Shown here: one piece after another, positions 32,110-42,851 of the stretch
How positions within the stretch are numbered: the stretch's first letter is position 1
Layout: each line of letters starts with the position of its first letter
DNA from: Perkinsus chesapeaki
Taxonomy: Eukaryota > Perkinsozoa > Perkinsida > Perkinsidae
NCBI GenBank assembly: GCA_013115145.1
Contig: JAAPAO010000278.1
Location: forward strand, 1-43,806
DNA: 43,806 nt
Direction of reading: 5' to 3'
The notes under the pieces: model-generated
Database searches by the model: none
What the model was told of the DNA's origin: nothing
Seen by the model: only the letters and a program-made list of their open reading frames with translations
Made by a program: the position numbers and the translations under genes

Positions 32110-33240
32110 TCAACATGAATGCATTGACAGGATACCAACCAGATCTCCGGCATCGTACGCCTTAAACCCGTTCTTCTCGTGGAACTCTTTCTCCCATTCA
32201 TCATCGTTTTTCACAAGGGTGAAAACGGCTTTCATTTTCGGCAAATCTTTTTTAACCTGAAGCATCCGTAATTCTGAGCTGTGAATGATTGAAACTCAAC
32301 CGAGCAGCTCGGCCCGAGCTATGCGAGATTAAAAAAGACAAGTTACTAATATAGCAGACCGCCACTTGGTGCGACTTACACCTTTGAGTGCCGTCTTCAG
32401 AAGCTTCGCGGACACGCGCTGTCTCCATTCCTCGAGGAAGCTAAGGTTGTATATGTAGCATATCATAGCCTCTTTCGCCTTCTTCGAACTGAAATGAACC
32501 CAGAGCTGAGTCTGTCCATGATTTTAATACTGATACTGTTGCTCTCGATAACCTCAATGTTACATCTTTGAGCGAACGAATTCGATGAGTTCCTTATGCT
32601 CCGGGACATTCTTCTCGTCATAAGGAGCAAATATATTTATTATCCCAACTGCTGTCTGACACAGGATAACAGTTAGTCATTATATATCAATCTCAACAAA
32701 TACAACGTCGAAAGTTCGGCTATTCACGGGCCGATGCCAGATCATAACGCCGCCGCGGAAGTTAACCTACTTGCTCTGATTCTTTCGCCGCTACGAATAT
32801 ATGGCCAAGTCCAAAACTGGTGTGTAACCCCGTCGTATTGTCCGATTTCTGGAACCTTCTATAAATGATGGGCTCATCAGGAACGACAGTTTGCCCTCCT
32901 GTAGAAAGCGAAGATTGAACTGGTCCCTTAACGGACAATCTGGCCCATACGCCATAGTTGATGGCGAAGAGGATCTTCACGAGATTAGCCGGAACCATCG
33001 AGGGATTGAAGGCGCTTTGAAGCAATGAATCGACTCTGCAACATGATATCCCAAGCAGAGTGATAATTCGTTATCTCAATGTTCCCTAGAGTGTCATTCC
33101 GTCCTTCAAGGCGCCCCGGAAATGAAATTTTTGAGCACTTGGCCATTTTACGGCGAGCGAGTCATTCGGTGTCTCGGTTAGAGGAAGTGGACGGCTGTGT
33201 ACCGCGGTCTTGACCGTTCTTGTTAGTTCTAAATGTGACT
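32110..33240 (-). CDS. Secreted-family protein of unknown function, paralogue 2
   Basis: Exons on the minus strand are a charged segment with RPLPLTETPNDSLAVKWPSA (about 33230-33105), AFNPSMVPANLVKILFAINY and YGVWARLSVKGPVQSSLST through PIIYRRFQKSDNTTGLHTSF (33015-32765), INIFAPYDEKNVPEHKELIE ending FVRSKM (about 32645-32566), VHFSSKKAKEAMICYIYNLS with LEEWRQRVSAKLLKTALKG (about 32515-32385), and LPKMKAVFTLVKNDDEWEKE with NGFKAYDAGDLVG before the stop at 32110. Motifs CYIY, WR......LLK..LK, VK.D.PK..A...V and N..K match paralogue 1 in order, and both have an AT|GTA donor after the xxM motif. The first exon (a signal peptide would be expected) was not found. No known family is recognised. Confidence 0.55.
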
Positions 33241-33318
33241 GGTAAAACGCAACAAATATATTAAAGTCAATCTAATAAGCGATAACCGAAAACGTCACAA
33301 TTATCAAAGCCTTTCAAT

Positions 33319-33356
<38 letters not shown>
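33319..33356. repeat. (ATC)n microsatellite, about 12 units
   Basis: A perfect ATC/CAT tract of about 38 bp sits 12 bp past the stop codon of RRM copy B, in its 3' untranslated region. Confidence 0.95.
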
Positions 33357-33367
33357 GATGGTGGTCA

Positions 33368-35424
33368 TCAATGAGACTTAGAACCAGGCCAGTGCTTCCT
33401 CTGAACTTGGATCTGGACTCTGAGTGGGGAGCCGTGACAAGAAGCTGACTGACAGGAAGTCTTACGTTATACGACCATTCGGTGCGCCAGCCATCTCCAA
33501 GCCGTCCAATGCATTCACGGCATTTGTTGCACTTTCTGCATCCTCATACAGGACGAACGCATACGAGCTAGAGACGACCGTAAAATACAGTATTGCAGCA
33601 CCCCCTCCCTGGCTCAGCAGCTTACCCTTTCCATTCATAGAACGGCGGCTTTATGTCAAGCCGCAATATTCTGCCAAATGGCGTGAACATTGCACTGAGC
33701 TGTTCTGCGGGCACGTCGATTGGTAGTCCACCACAATACACTGTCGTGCCTCCTTCATCTGACAAAGAATAACGTCCATATCTGAAAGATATGGGTAGGT
33801 GAGCTGGATCATTTGGTGTGGATTAGCGAACCGTCAGGAAGTCAATCCCGCCGTACATCAAGTATGATAGAATACATGACGCAGCGAAGGTATGATCTAG
33901 TATTGAGAAGATACTTGCAGTGTAACGAATTTCAAGCCATTTGTTTGTTGTTGTCGTTGTTGTTGTTGATATTGTGTGACATTGCTACCCTGTTGTTGTT
34001 TGGGGTCATTGGCCGGTGATGGCGGTTGCCCTGTTTCCTTTTGGATATGCTGCTCTATGCCTTTGAAGAATTCACCCGGTGTTGGTCGCTGCATTCCATC
34101 GGGCTCCATGTAGATGACTCGGCTTGCTGCCGTTGATAACTGTGAAAAGCAAATTAAGTTATGATATGGGACTTGTAGTTTATCTTGTTCATCAGGCCAA
34201 AGAGCGTCCGTCAGGCGCTTTGATAATTTCATTACCGAAAATGGTATAAATGAAAAGGAAGAGTGAAAGTAGCAGCCCTTACATTAGTAGCCGAGGGCAT
34301 TGTTGAGTTTGATAATTGCCTCATTGCACTGAGCATATCATCTGTAGTGTAAAAGGATACGACACCAACAGGATAACTATCGGGAGCGCATCCGATTTTT
34401 ACTGAGACAAGGAATCATTTGAATGGCGATGAGGCGTGGGGTAAATTTTACCAGTGGGTGTGTCAAATCCTGCCCGTGAGAAGAAGTTCTTGAGATGTTC
34501 CCAAGTTGTTCCTTCAGGTATATTATGTACCAAACAAGTTGCTTCTTTTAAACCTCTTGGTGCTCCTCCTCCTCCTCCTCCACCATTGGCTTTTCCTTTA
34601 CCCTTTCCTTTACCACTTTCATCCCAACGACCACTATAAGGAGATCTACTCCTTTCACGTACATATCGTGATGAAGGAACTGGTGGTGCAATTTCTCCCC
34701 AATCTTCATCATAATTTCCACCTCTACCTTTACCCTTCCCTCCACCACCACTACTGCCTTTACCGAATTTAAGTGGTTTAGGTCTTGCAAATTCAACCTT
34801 TAAAGTATATGGTCCACCACTTGGCCATGGTACTGTGAAACGATTCATATGATTAACTGCATCTTGTGCTGAATCTGGATATTGATAACGTATAAATACC
34901 AATGCACCACCGTCACCACGGAATAGAACACTTTCTATTGGACCAAATTTACCAAACATATTTCTAACTGCACTTTCATCCATTGACTCTGGTAAATGAC
35001 GTACAAATATTTGGGTCTTTGGTGGGGCAACCGGTGGAACATATCCCTCCTGAAGGACCGACTCTATGACTCATTTACAATGGGAATATATATGTATAGA
35101 TTTGGAAGTGTTATTTTTGTTACTGTGGGATGTTAAATTATTCAGGGGAGAAGGAAAAGGATATTCACGCTCAAGTGTGGAGATTTGTTTTCTTTACTGA
35201 TTAGTGCAAAGTGTGGTATGACATTCACATAGGGCTATTAGATTAACCTCCGAAGAAGTGTGCGAAGGTACGACTGTGTTCTGTATCACTGTTAAATACC
35301 CTACCGGTAATGAGCTTTGATTAAGCACTGTATTTTGCCGCTGACTGTGTGGTGTTTTCACACTGCCTCCGCCTTTGGCACCCTTTCCCTTACCAGATAT
35401 ACCTCCTTTACCACTGAAGCTCAT
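33368..35424 (-). CDS. RRM RNA-binding protein, copy B
   Basis: The chosen ATG (35424) opens MSFSGKGGISGKGKGAKGGG, a Gly/Lys-rich tail. It splices to GYVPPVAPPKTQIFVRHLPE, then RRM1 (MDESAVRNMFGKFGPIESVL), a linker rich in GKGKGRGG and RERSRSPYSGR, and RRM2 (EATCLVHNIPEGTTWEHLKN, about 34560-34490). Diverged exons follow: YPVGVVSFYTTDDMLSAMRQ (about 34375-34300), PDGMQRPTPGEFFKG (34090-34050), RRM3 TVYCGGLPIDVPAEQLSAMF (about 33755-33630) and YAFVLYEDAESATNAVNAL (about 33570-33480), ending IQVQRKHWPGSKSH at 33368. RRM3 shares about 70% of residues with copy A, against about 98% of bases in the RRM1 block (34463-35013). A role in pre-mRNA binding is inferred from domains. Its N-terminal exon differs completely from that of copy A. 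Confidence 0.88.
34463..35013 (-). repeat. Near-identical block shared with RRM copy A (B side)
   Basis: This is the partner of 28773-29317, 551 bp because of one extra 6-bp CTCCTC-type unit that adds two Gly codons. The block covers RRM1, the linker and the start of RRM2. Flanks are unrelated or strongly diverged. Confidence 0.9.
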
Positions 35425-35930
35425 AAAATGATTCAAAAAGGCGGGCTGCTCAATAAAATCCATTCCCAGGAGAGGGATCTGCAGAATCGTGTTCAATGCT
35501 CTCGGAACCTTGAAGCTTGAGCCCTTCTCAAAGATATCTTGAAAAGCTTGACTATCTTGATAAATCTCAACTATCACCTTGCACGCGTGCGCATGGTGTC
35601 TTTCGGTTTTGAAAATGCTAGTGATGGTAAACATTCCCTATCAGCCCTCTTATTTTTCCGTATCGTAATGTCTGCTGTTGAGAGTACCGAAACCGCTGCC
35701 GTCTTCGAACCCCACAACACGCGTGTTGACACCAACATTAAAGCCTTCAGGCTCTGTCGCGTGTTTCTCAGAAGGTGATAACAACAATCACCCCATAGCG
35801 CAGCATTGCTCCATCGCCGCCGCCTTAATATCAGATATCAAGTGTGGATTGGTACCGCCTCCGCCTTGACCTTGGCCTTGGCGTCTTGGGCCGCCTGCTG
35901 CGGCTACGCCAGTAAGCCTCCAAGTCTGCT

Positions 35931-37405
35931 ATGTTCACCTTGAGGCGTATGGTTCTACTGCCAGGTCTATTGCCTCTAGCTGTTGCCATTCTGATTCCTA
36001 TAATAATGAAGGCTAGAGAGCCGGCGGTGTACTGCGTGGATCACCAGGAGTTCTTTGCACCTAAGGTGAGGCAGGCTCTCCCATTTGCACATGCCGGTGC
36101 ATCGCTGGTTATCTCAGAGCTGGGAAGTTTCCCACGAAGACGTCATCTCAATCATGTCTACACATCCGAATGTTACTGAGGAAAGCAAAGACTTCGCCAG
36201 ACGAGTCCTCACTCACTCGGGCATCGGCTCCGGCAGTGCCCTACCGCCGAACCTGGTAAAGATGAGGCCCGGCGATGTTACAGCAAACTTTTGTTTCAGA
36301 TTAAAAGCCTGAGGACTGGTGAACCATGGTCGGCTAATATGGCAGATGCTAGAGAGGAAATGGAATTCATATTAACCGATATCATACAAGGTCTACTGGA
36401 TAAAACTGGTGTTAAACCCCAACAAATAGACGTAAGTCCACCATGCTTCACAACAGCAGCCGATTTGTTAACTTTTTTCAGTTTCTTGTATTAAATTGTT
36501 CTTTCTTTAACCCAACTCCTTCACTATCTGCGATGGTATCCCATAAGTTTGGATTTAGGAGTGACTGCCTCAGCTACAACCTATCAGGTATGTATTCTTT
36601 GCAATCGCAGCAGTGATGTACAACAGCTCGACCAGGTATGGGATGCTCTGCGAATGGCATCTCCATGGACCTAGGCCGTCGACTCCTTGAGCACGCTCCG
36701 CTCGGTTCACTCTGTGTGGTGGTATCAGCGGAGTCTTATGCTCGCCAATTTTACTCTGGTAATGAGCGAAGCCGTGTCATGTCAAATGTCCTATTTCGCA
36801 ATGGGGCAACGGCCGCGCTTCTCACTAACTGGAATTCTGGAAACTGTAAGTTTTTGGTTGAGCGGTGGTTCAGTTCGACGCCCATCACCGATGGTCTCTC
36901 AGGCAAGTATGAGTTGTTGGATACTGTTCGCGCTCAAGTTGTAAAAGATGAGGCGATCGAAGCTGCTTGGCAAGGGTCCGATAAGGAAGGCCTACTCAGC
37001 CTCTGCCTCAACAAAAGCATCGTTCCCGTCGCTGGCGAGGCGCTTATGCTCAACCTGGAACAGCTCCTTCCTCGCATGAGTAGGCTGCCCAAGTTCTTAC
37101 GCTATTTCAGCCGCAGTGCCCGCTTGGCTCCATCGGACCTGCCCAACGTTGTCGACTTTTTCTGCATCCATGCCGGCGGACGAGCTGTTATTGATAATAT
37201 TATGGAAGTGTTGAATCTAACCGAGAAGGATGTTAACCCATCTAGAGAAAGTCTATCAAGACATGGTAACACGATGAGTACCTCTGTATGGTACGAGATG
37301 GGTATCCTCGAGAAGACCGGCAAGTTGAGGCCCGGCGACAGCGTTCTGCAGATTGCACTGGGGAGCGGCTTCAAGTGCAACACAGCGTTGTGGCTGTGCT
37401 TGTAG
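35931..37405 (+). CDS. 3-ketoacyl-CoA synthase, plant KCS/FAE1 type
   Basis: Exons 35931-36065 (membrane anchor [18 protein letters not shown], then [15 protein letters not shown]), 36118-36255 ([33 protein letters not shown]), 36300-36431 ([20 protein letters not shown]), 36482-36597 ([24 protein letters not shown]) and 36636-37405. The last exon holds the catalytic Cys in [20 protein letters not shown], the His in [13 protein letters not shown] and the Asn in [16 protein letters not shown], followed by [11 protein letters not shown]. The whole triad is present, so the protein should be active. KCS enzymes condense malonyl-CoA with long acyl-CoAs in the ER to start each round of very-long-chain fatty acid elongation. 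The type is typical of plants, algae and some alveolates, distinct from ELO elongases. Length and motif order are normal. Confidence 0.95.
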
Positions 37406-38077
37406 ATTATTATTATGTTTGACTTTTATGGTCTGATCATCGACATTTTGCTTTAACGCCGCCTTGGAGTTGAGGAAACTCTCCGGCGGTTGGCTAGTCG
37501 ATCGTCGACCTGTACGACAGCAAGGGCGTCGTCCTGTACGCCATTTGCCGTCAACTTTTGTCACCCATCATTCGGGAGGATATGCTCCCTTAATGTTTGC
37601 CACCGTAGAAAGTGTTTCTTCCATGCAAGGACTTGTTTCGTTTCGTTAATAAGAAATATACAGCTTACGAGAAAAGCTGAATTTTCAAAGCCACGTGGAG
37701 GCCCCACGGAGCGTTCACTTGTTTACCTGGTTGGCGAGTTTTTGAAGGTACCAACCGGAACACAATGCTGATTGTAGGACATGTGCTCATTCTGGATCTC
37801 CACTCTTTTATGAGATGCTCGAGATTGGTATGAGCTAAAGGGTATTGTGATGATACTCCAATTTGTCGATGGGACTGTGCTACCATTCCGGATGGCACCC
37901 GTTGAGTTTTGGAATTGGGGCAAGCTGCTCGGTGTGTCGCCAGTTCAGGCTGTTGTTCAATGAGAGTCTTTACTCGGGACTGCCAAAATAGTTAGTTCCT
38001 TGATGGTAACGTACAGTATATTCTAACTGATTTGTGAGGCATAGCGTGGAAGGTTTTAGCACTCTCTATTTTTGTGT
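37406..38077. other. Intergenic, no gene recognised
   Basis: Several overlapping frames on both strands (for example 37490-37771 plus and 37665-37898 minus) are low in protein-like features and share no splice chain. It probably holds the 3' untranslated region of the KCS gene and the flank of tRNA-Pro. Confidence 0.45.
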
Positions 38078-38149
38078 GGCTGTTTGGTCTAGAGGTTAAG
38101 ATTCTGCCTTTGGGCGGTAGAGGCCTGGGTTCGACTCCCAGAACAGCCA
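38078..38149 (+). tRNA. trnP-TGG: tRNA-Pro (anticodon TGG)
   Basis: The cloverleaf is complete: acceptor GGCTGTT/AACAGCC, a D arm with GGTCTAGAGGTTA (A box), anticodon stem CTGCC/GGTAG with loop TTTGGGC, T arm CTGGG TTCGACT CCCAG and discriminator A. No CCA is encoded. Confidence 0.95.
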
Positions 38150-38231
38150 CTATATGGACCAGTGATAACTGTCACGATACGGGGGAAGGCCCTACGCCTA
38201 ATCGAAAGTTAGAGTGGAATGGTCTTTTGTA

Positions 38232-39845
38232 ATGACTCATCTCGAATCCGAGAATGCACCTTCTCCCACGGTTGCGCTTCAGCGGTCAAATGCCATTCAC
38301 AGTAAGCTATCGGTGTCATCCCTTAAAAGAAGGTTTCCCCTTTAGGCTCCAATGCTGGCAATGATGCTTCTACTCGAAGCGACCAGGTTTCCGCCGTCTC
38401 TAATCATGAAGTGAGATCGTGGGCATTCTCTCATCCTCGACCTCGTCATTCTCAGGCACGTGGGGCAACAACAATATCAAATAATTCATTGCAGTAAGTA
38501 GCCACTCGGTAGCCGCCTCCGTCACTTGTGTCGGCGGCGCATCTTGGTAGATTTATCAAAAATGTAAGCTCAAGGATTACAAGGAACGCTATGCGGTACG
38601 CTCGACGGAGACTGTGGACGACGGTGAACGAGCTAGCTGGATTGGAGAACTACCGAGACCGCCAGATTCGCATACGCGACGAGTCCATGAGGCGTAGGTC
38701 AGCTCCGGATGGTGCTGTTATCTCTTGCTGCTACGGCTCGATATAGGTTCGCAGAAGACGGTGATCGAAGGATTTCAGAGTAAGCTCGAAGAACTTCGCA
38801 AGGTTGCGATGGAGCTTGAGCGTGAATTAAATGAAGCTGATAGAGAATCGGTAATCGATTGATCCAACCACGAGGCGCCAATCTTGACTTGTAGACCAGA
38901 GAGGGAGTTGCTGAACAGGTTGCCACCAGTCCAAAAGGTATTCTCAGTTTTGTATCCGGCGGCGATAAAGTAAAGAATATGCTCATTGGTGGGCTTCGGG
39001 GTTTGATTCTGACCGGTAACTCCTCAGAATGTTGGCTGCGAGGAGCGTCTTCGGGAGGCTGGAGAGGCTACGAGAATGGTTAGAAGGGAAACAAGACCAT
39101 TGCGGAGAAGACTCCGTAAAATAGTTGAGGACATCGTTACAGATGAACCGTCAATGGAGAGCTCTCTTTCTCGGGTTCTTGATGGCGATGATGATTCAGC
39201 CTTGGTAAGCCTCCTCGGTGATGGGCACTCTACCCAGTAGTATACAAAAGCGTGCCGCATACTGTTAGTTGTCTGCAGTAGAGAGCATATGCCGATCATT
39301 GGGAGAAGGTATATCGGCAAGTAAGAGATCCCATAGAGACGAGATGGACAAGCTTACAGCGGTCACCATTAAATTCCCCCCTTCATCACGCAGTCTCTCG
39401 TAGGAACTCGCTGAAAAGGAAGCTCAAGCCGTAGAGACTCAAAGGGAGCTGCGAAAGCTCGATAAGCTACAAGTCAAGTGCCGCAACCACAGGGCTGCCT
39501 GACCATGTCGAGTTAGGTCTCTGAGATGCAACGCATTGCTGATGAGAAGCGAATACTCGTCCCGGACGAGGTGCGGATGATCATAGAAATAAATCTGTGC
39601 CGAATACCCTTAGTTGGTGGGTCGACTAGCGATTGACCTGTTTCCTTCAGGTAAATATCCTGGCACCCACAGCCTTGCCTCCCCTGGATTCATACTCCAG
39701 AAGGATCAGGAATGAGCGGCAGAAAGTTGGCCACTCTTCGCCTTATTTGACGTATAGCGAAGATGCAGGTGAAGCCACTGGTGGCTCACCGAGGAAGGTC
39801 AGCAGAGTTTGCGAAGACACTATTGATCGGTTCGGCGTCAGGTGA
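38232..39845 (+). CDS. Coiled-coil protein of unknown function
   Basis: The ATG at 38232 opens MTHLESENAPSPTVALQRSN. Consistent junctions then give a Ser-rich part (SNAGNDASTRSDQVSAVSN, 38346-38490), FIKNVSSRITRNAMRYARRR (from 38554), IEGFQSKLEELRKVAMELER (about 38765-38850), REGVAEQVATSPK, EERLREAGEATRMVRRETRP with RRRLRKIVEDIVTDEPSMES (39028-39204), ESICRSLGEGIS, ELAEKEAQAVETQRELRKLD (about 39403-39500), VSEMQRIADEKRILVPDEVR and a last exon ending VCEDTIDRFGVR at 39845. The heptad-rich, highly charged helices predict a long coiled coil, as in centrosomal, axonemal or Golgi tethering proteins; the exact role is unknown. At least nine exons. There is no signal peptide. Confidence 0.75.
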
Positions 39846-40934
39846 GGCGTCGTGAAGAGTCGAAAAACTTATCCCCTGAAAATGAGGGGTCATGAATGGT
39901 CGATGCATGCCCGGCTGTTGTTTGTTGTTGCTTCTTCTTCCAGTTGCCCGCATTATCTTGTGTTCAGCCAGGAGTTGTCATATAAGGAAGGTGTCAGGTG
40001 CTGAACCTGTTCAATACCATATAAGTTATTTATAAATATTCACGCCAAATGTGCCATCAGTTGGCTCTGTCCCAGAACACAGTTAATATTTATTGTCATG
40101 TACCTGCTACTCTATAATGACGAAAGGCATGATGTTTGGGAAGGCTTTCCCTACTAGAGTACGTTGCTTTCTGATGAGCTTGTCGGTGCAACAAGCAGCC
40201 AAAGGATTCTTTTGGCTGAACTTACTTTGGAAGGAAGTGGCTGACTACGGGGCGGTAGTAGCAGAGCAGACTACTGAAGTTCACGAAGAGTATTTAGCAG
40301 TTGGCAAGTAAAGGAAAAAGCTATAGCAGTTTGGTATCGGATGAATCGGCTGAATCCGATGAGTTTGTTTGGCCGGCTTCGGATGTACAGACGTTTAACA
40401 ATCTCACTACCGATGGGAGCATAAGAGTATTAATAATACTGTATTATGCTACATGTTGGATACAGAGCTACAGTATTTGACCTGGATACAGTACCAACGA
40501 CTGTCGGTCGTGCGGACTTACGGTCAGGCCCTACCAGCTCGTGGTGGAGCGCTCAAAGCTTTAGCGGCTTATTGTAAAGGCTGTGCAGGTCGTTGTGCCA
40601 CTCGCTCTTCGTGGATCATCATTCTATCATCACAGAAGGATCGACTCCCGCTTTGTGCGGAGTATTTTCCGAAAGTGTGTAACAAACACATTCACATTGT
40701 GAATCATGACATGTGAATCCCACATGGGAACCTACTCTAAGACGCAATACGCTCATGGGAAAGCTGAGAAATAGCCCATTCCATGAAATAGTCTACCGCA
40801 TCATTATGCCTATAAAATAAGACTCTTAATCGACTTATCATGAATCAAGAACTTATGAAGAATCGTTCGAGAGTCATGGCTCATCATCGATGTTCGATAA
40901 AGGGTAATAAATAAGATGCTCGAGTAGATAGCCG
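39846..40934. other. Intergenic, or weak plus-strand exons
   Basis: A plus-strand frame 40093-40311 contains GKAFPTRVRCFLMSLSVQQA and WKEVADYGAVVAEQTTEVHE, and a second frame (from about 40447) reads GYRATVFDLDTVPTTVGRAD. They could be exons of a small gene, but no family or clear splice chain was found. Confidence 0.3.
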
Positions 40935-41762
40935 CTAACACGGAGTAAAGCCTAAACTCACACCTTCAACGAGCCATACAACGAGCTGCCTCTTCATTTG
41001 ATGGTAGCTGATACCCTGACCACTTATCCAATACTTCTCTTCAGATGGATATATTCTACTTCCGTAAGGCTTCAACCATTGTTCGAAGTTTGGGTCAAAT
41101 GCCATGAGAAGCTTTATGATATCCGTGGTAGAGTTCCTCACAAGAGTTATTCTAAATCCATTGGGGGAGGCATAGTCAGAATCGTGGAAGTTCATCACAA
41201 ACTTACCGAGCGGCGTGCCATCCTTGCTAATGGTGCAAGTTCTATCAAATATCACACCATGGTCTACGATGTCCGATCGAAAGCCGAAGGCGATCTCGTA
41301 ACCATGGTGGGAGCAGGAGTTTTGCTCGATGAGCGATAGGTAGCATCTTCTATAACCCATATTGATCTGGTTAGGTCCCTCCCCGAAGATAACTGTGAGG
41401 TGGCCATCCAAGGTGGGAGTGGTATCTCCTGCATTAAAGAAGCCCACAGGCAAGCCCATTTGCGAGACAAAGTTGTCTATGTTGTGAAAAGGATTCGTGC
41501 TGAGCAGCTTGATAGTAGGCAGCGATGCATTGAACCAGGCGGAGACTCGCACGATTTGCTCCGTTGGTGTGACGCCATAAAGTTCCACGGTTTTGTTAGC
41601 CGGACTCGTGGACTGAGCTTCTCTAGCAAATATCATGACCATTTCAACCCCTTTGAGGGGAGAGTAATACTCTACACAATAGGCGCCGCCCTGCGGTGGA
41701 GAGGCGGTGATGCCTGTGGATAGGGTGGCTGCAACCAGGATGAGACGGAGAGCTCGTGCCAT
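40935..41762 (-). CDS. Single-exon secreted protein of unknown family
   Basis: An intronless frame of 275 codons starts at an ATG followed by a clear signal peptide (MARALRLILVAATLSTGITA). The mature part contains GGAYCVEYYSPLKGVEMVM, VYGVTPTEQ-like strands (VELYGVTPTEQIVRVSAWFN), FGEGPNQINMGYRRCYLSLI, CSHHGYEIAFGFRSD, FDRTCTISKDGTPLGKFVMN and ends VSLGFTPC. Cysteines at roughly residues 29, 143, 153, 180 and 275 and the beta-strand-rich composition suggest a disulfide-stabilised extracellular protein. Putative N-glycosylation sites (NKT, NAS, NST) are present. No family was recognised. It stands out as intronless among intron-dense neighbours, which may reflect retroposition or a fast-expanding secreted family. 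Confidence 0.8.
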   Translation of the reverse strand: MARALRLILVAATLSTGITASPPQGGAYCVEYYSPLKGVEMVMIFAREAQSTSPANKTVELYGVTPTEQIVRVSAWFNASLPTIKLLSTNPFHNIDNFVSQMGLPVGFFNAGDTTPTLDGHLTVIFGEGPNQINMGYRRCYLSLIEQNSCSHHGYEIAFGFRSDIVDHGVIFDRTCTISKDGTPLGKFVMNFHDSDYASPNGFRITLVRNSTTDIIKLLMAFDPNFEQWLKPYGSRIYPSEEKYWISGQGISYHQMKRQLVVWLVEGVSLGFTPC

Positions 41763-42851
41763 TCGAACTGTACAAAGGAGGCGGTATCAACAACTGTGGT
41801 GGAACTCTTGAGCTTGAATAAGTGAAGAGTTGGATGCTCGAGATCATTCTAACACGTGGAATTTGAGGATAGTGTCGTTGGCGGTGCAGTGGGCCGAATG
41901 CTCCGCTAGTAACGCGTATCCTCGACCTTCGATAGAAGTGCCCCTCACAGGCACCATATTCCCCCTGGCACCCCGCCCTTACGCCTGAGCCGCAAGCAAA
42001 GTTTAGCTCCGATCGCTATGTGCTCGCGTACCCTTCCTCAAGCTGTGAGGGAACTCTCGAACGACCCCGAATCTGTTGTAGTTTGACCGTACTGGTCATT
42101 GGTATCGCCAGTTACCAGTCATCCTCATGATGTTGCCGAGTTGTCACTGGGAAGAACTGTTCTTGAGCCACAAGATGCCACACTGTAGCTACAGTGTGGC
42201 ATCTTGTGGCTCAAGAACAGGGCTGTGGCTGTAGCAGCTACCGCGGGCAAACCCTTATCACACGGCTTGGATCAGAAATACGACTGTGCAATACGATGGG
42301 CAAGCTTCCTTCAATAACGCCTCACGACGGTTAATGAGCTTGGGAGAGCCATCACGACGACGAGTGTTAATTTCGTACACCAGAGTACGTGGAGAGCGGC
42401 ATGTGGCGCAGCTTCCATGCCCAACTCATTGAAACGGGTTACTCAAGATGATACTATAACTCACCAATTATCTCATTCAACTACGTCTTCAAGGTGCCAT
42501 CTTTACTTCCTTATCGCGAAACTCTTGGCTATCGACTTTTGTTTCCCGAAATATCGCAGTTCGTATATGAATGCTTGTACGCATAACGCATGCCTTTTCG
42601 ACGCCTACCCGAGAAAAAGTAAATTCGCGAGGATGCCGATGAAAATACCCGGTGGCTCACCAACAAAGATTTGCCGCGTTTACGGTCATTTCAATGCAAG
42701 AGTTGGAGAGGCTTCCCCTCAGAAGTTCAGTGGAAATGACAGTTCGCTAGCGGCCACATCATGTGGCCCACATGCCTTTATTTGATCTTCGGTAAGTACG
42801 CTTTATCTTGCGTTTAGCTAAAAGGTATGTGGAGGCGTCACGGTCAGTTTG
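41763..42851. other. Gene-poor region with the palindrome
   Basis: A plus-strand frame at 42417-42785 (122 codons) has no signal peptide, no domain and no splice partner, so it was not called as a gene. Otherwise nothing but the 64-bp palindrome is seen. It probably holds promoters for the divergent genes on each side. Confidence 0.45.
42157..42220. repeat. Perfect 64-bp palindrome without spacer
   Basis: Reading out from the centre between 42188 and 42189 (GTAG|CTAC), both halves are exact reverse complements for 32 bases, ending CTGTTCTTGAG on the left and CTCAAGAACAG on the right. Pairing stops at both ends at the next base. It lies in a gene-poor stretch between the single-exon secreted gene and the glycosyltransferase gene. 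Confidence 0.95.

Noticed and set aside
42417-42785. 122-codon plus-strand frame
   Set aside because: No signal, domain or splice partners; residue composition looks random.
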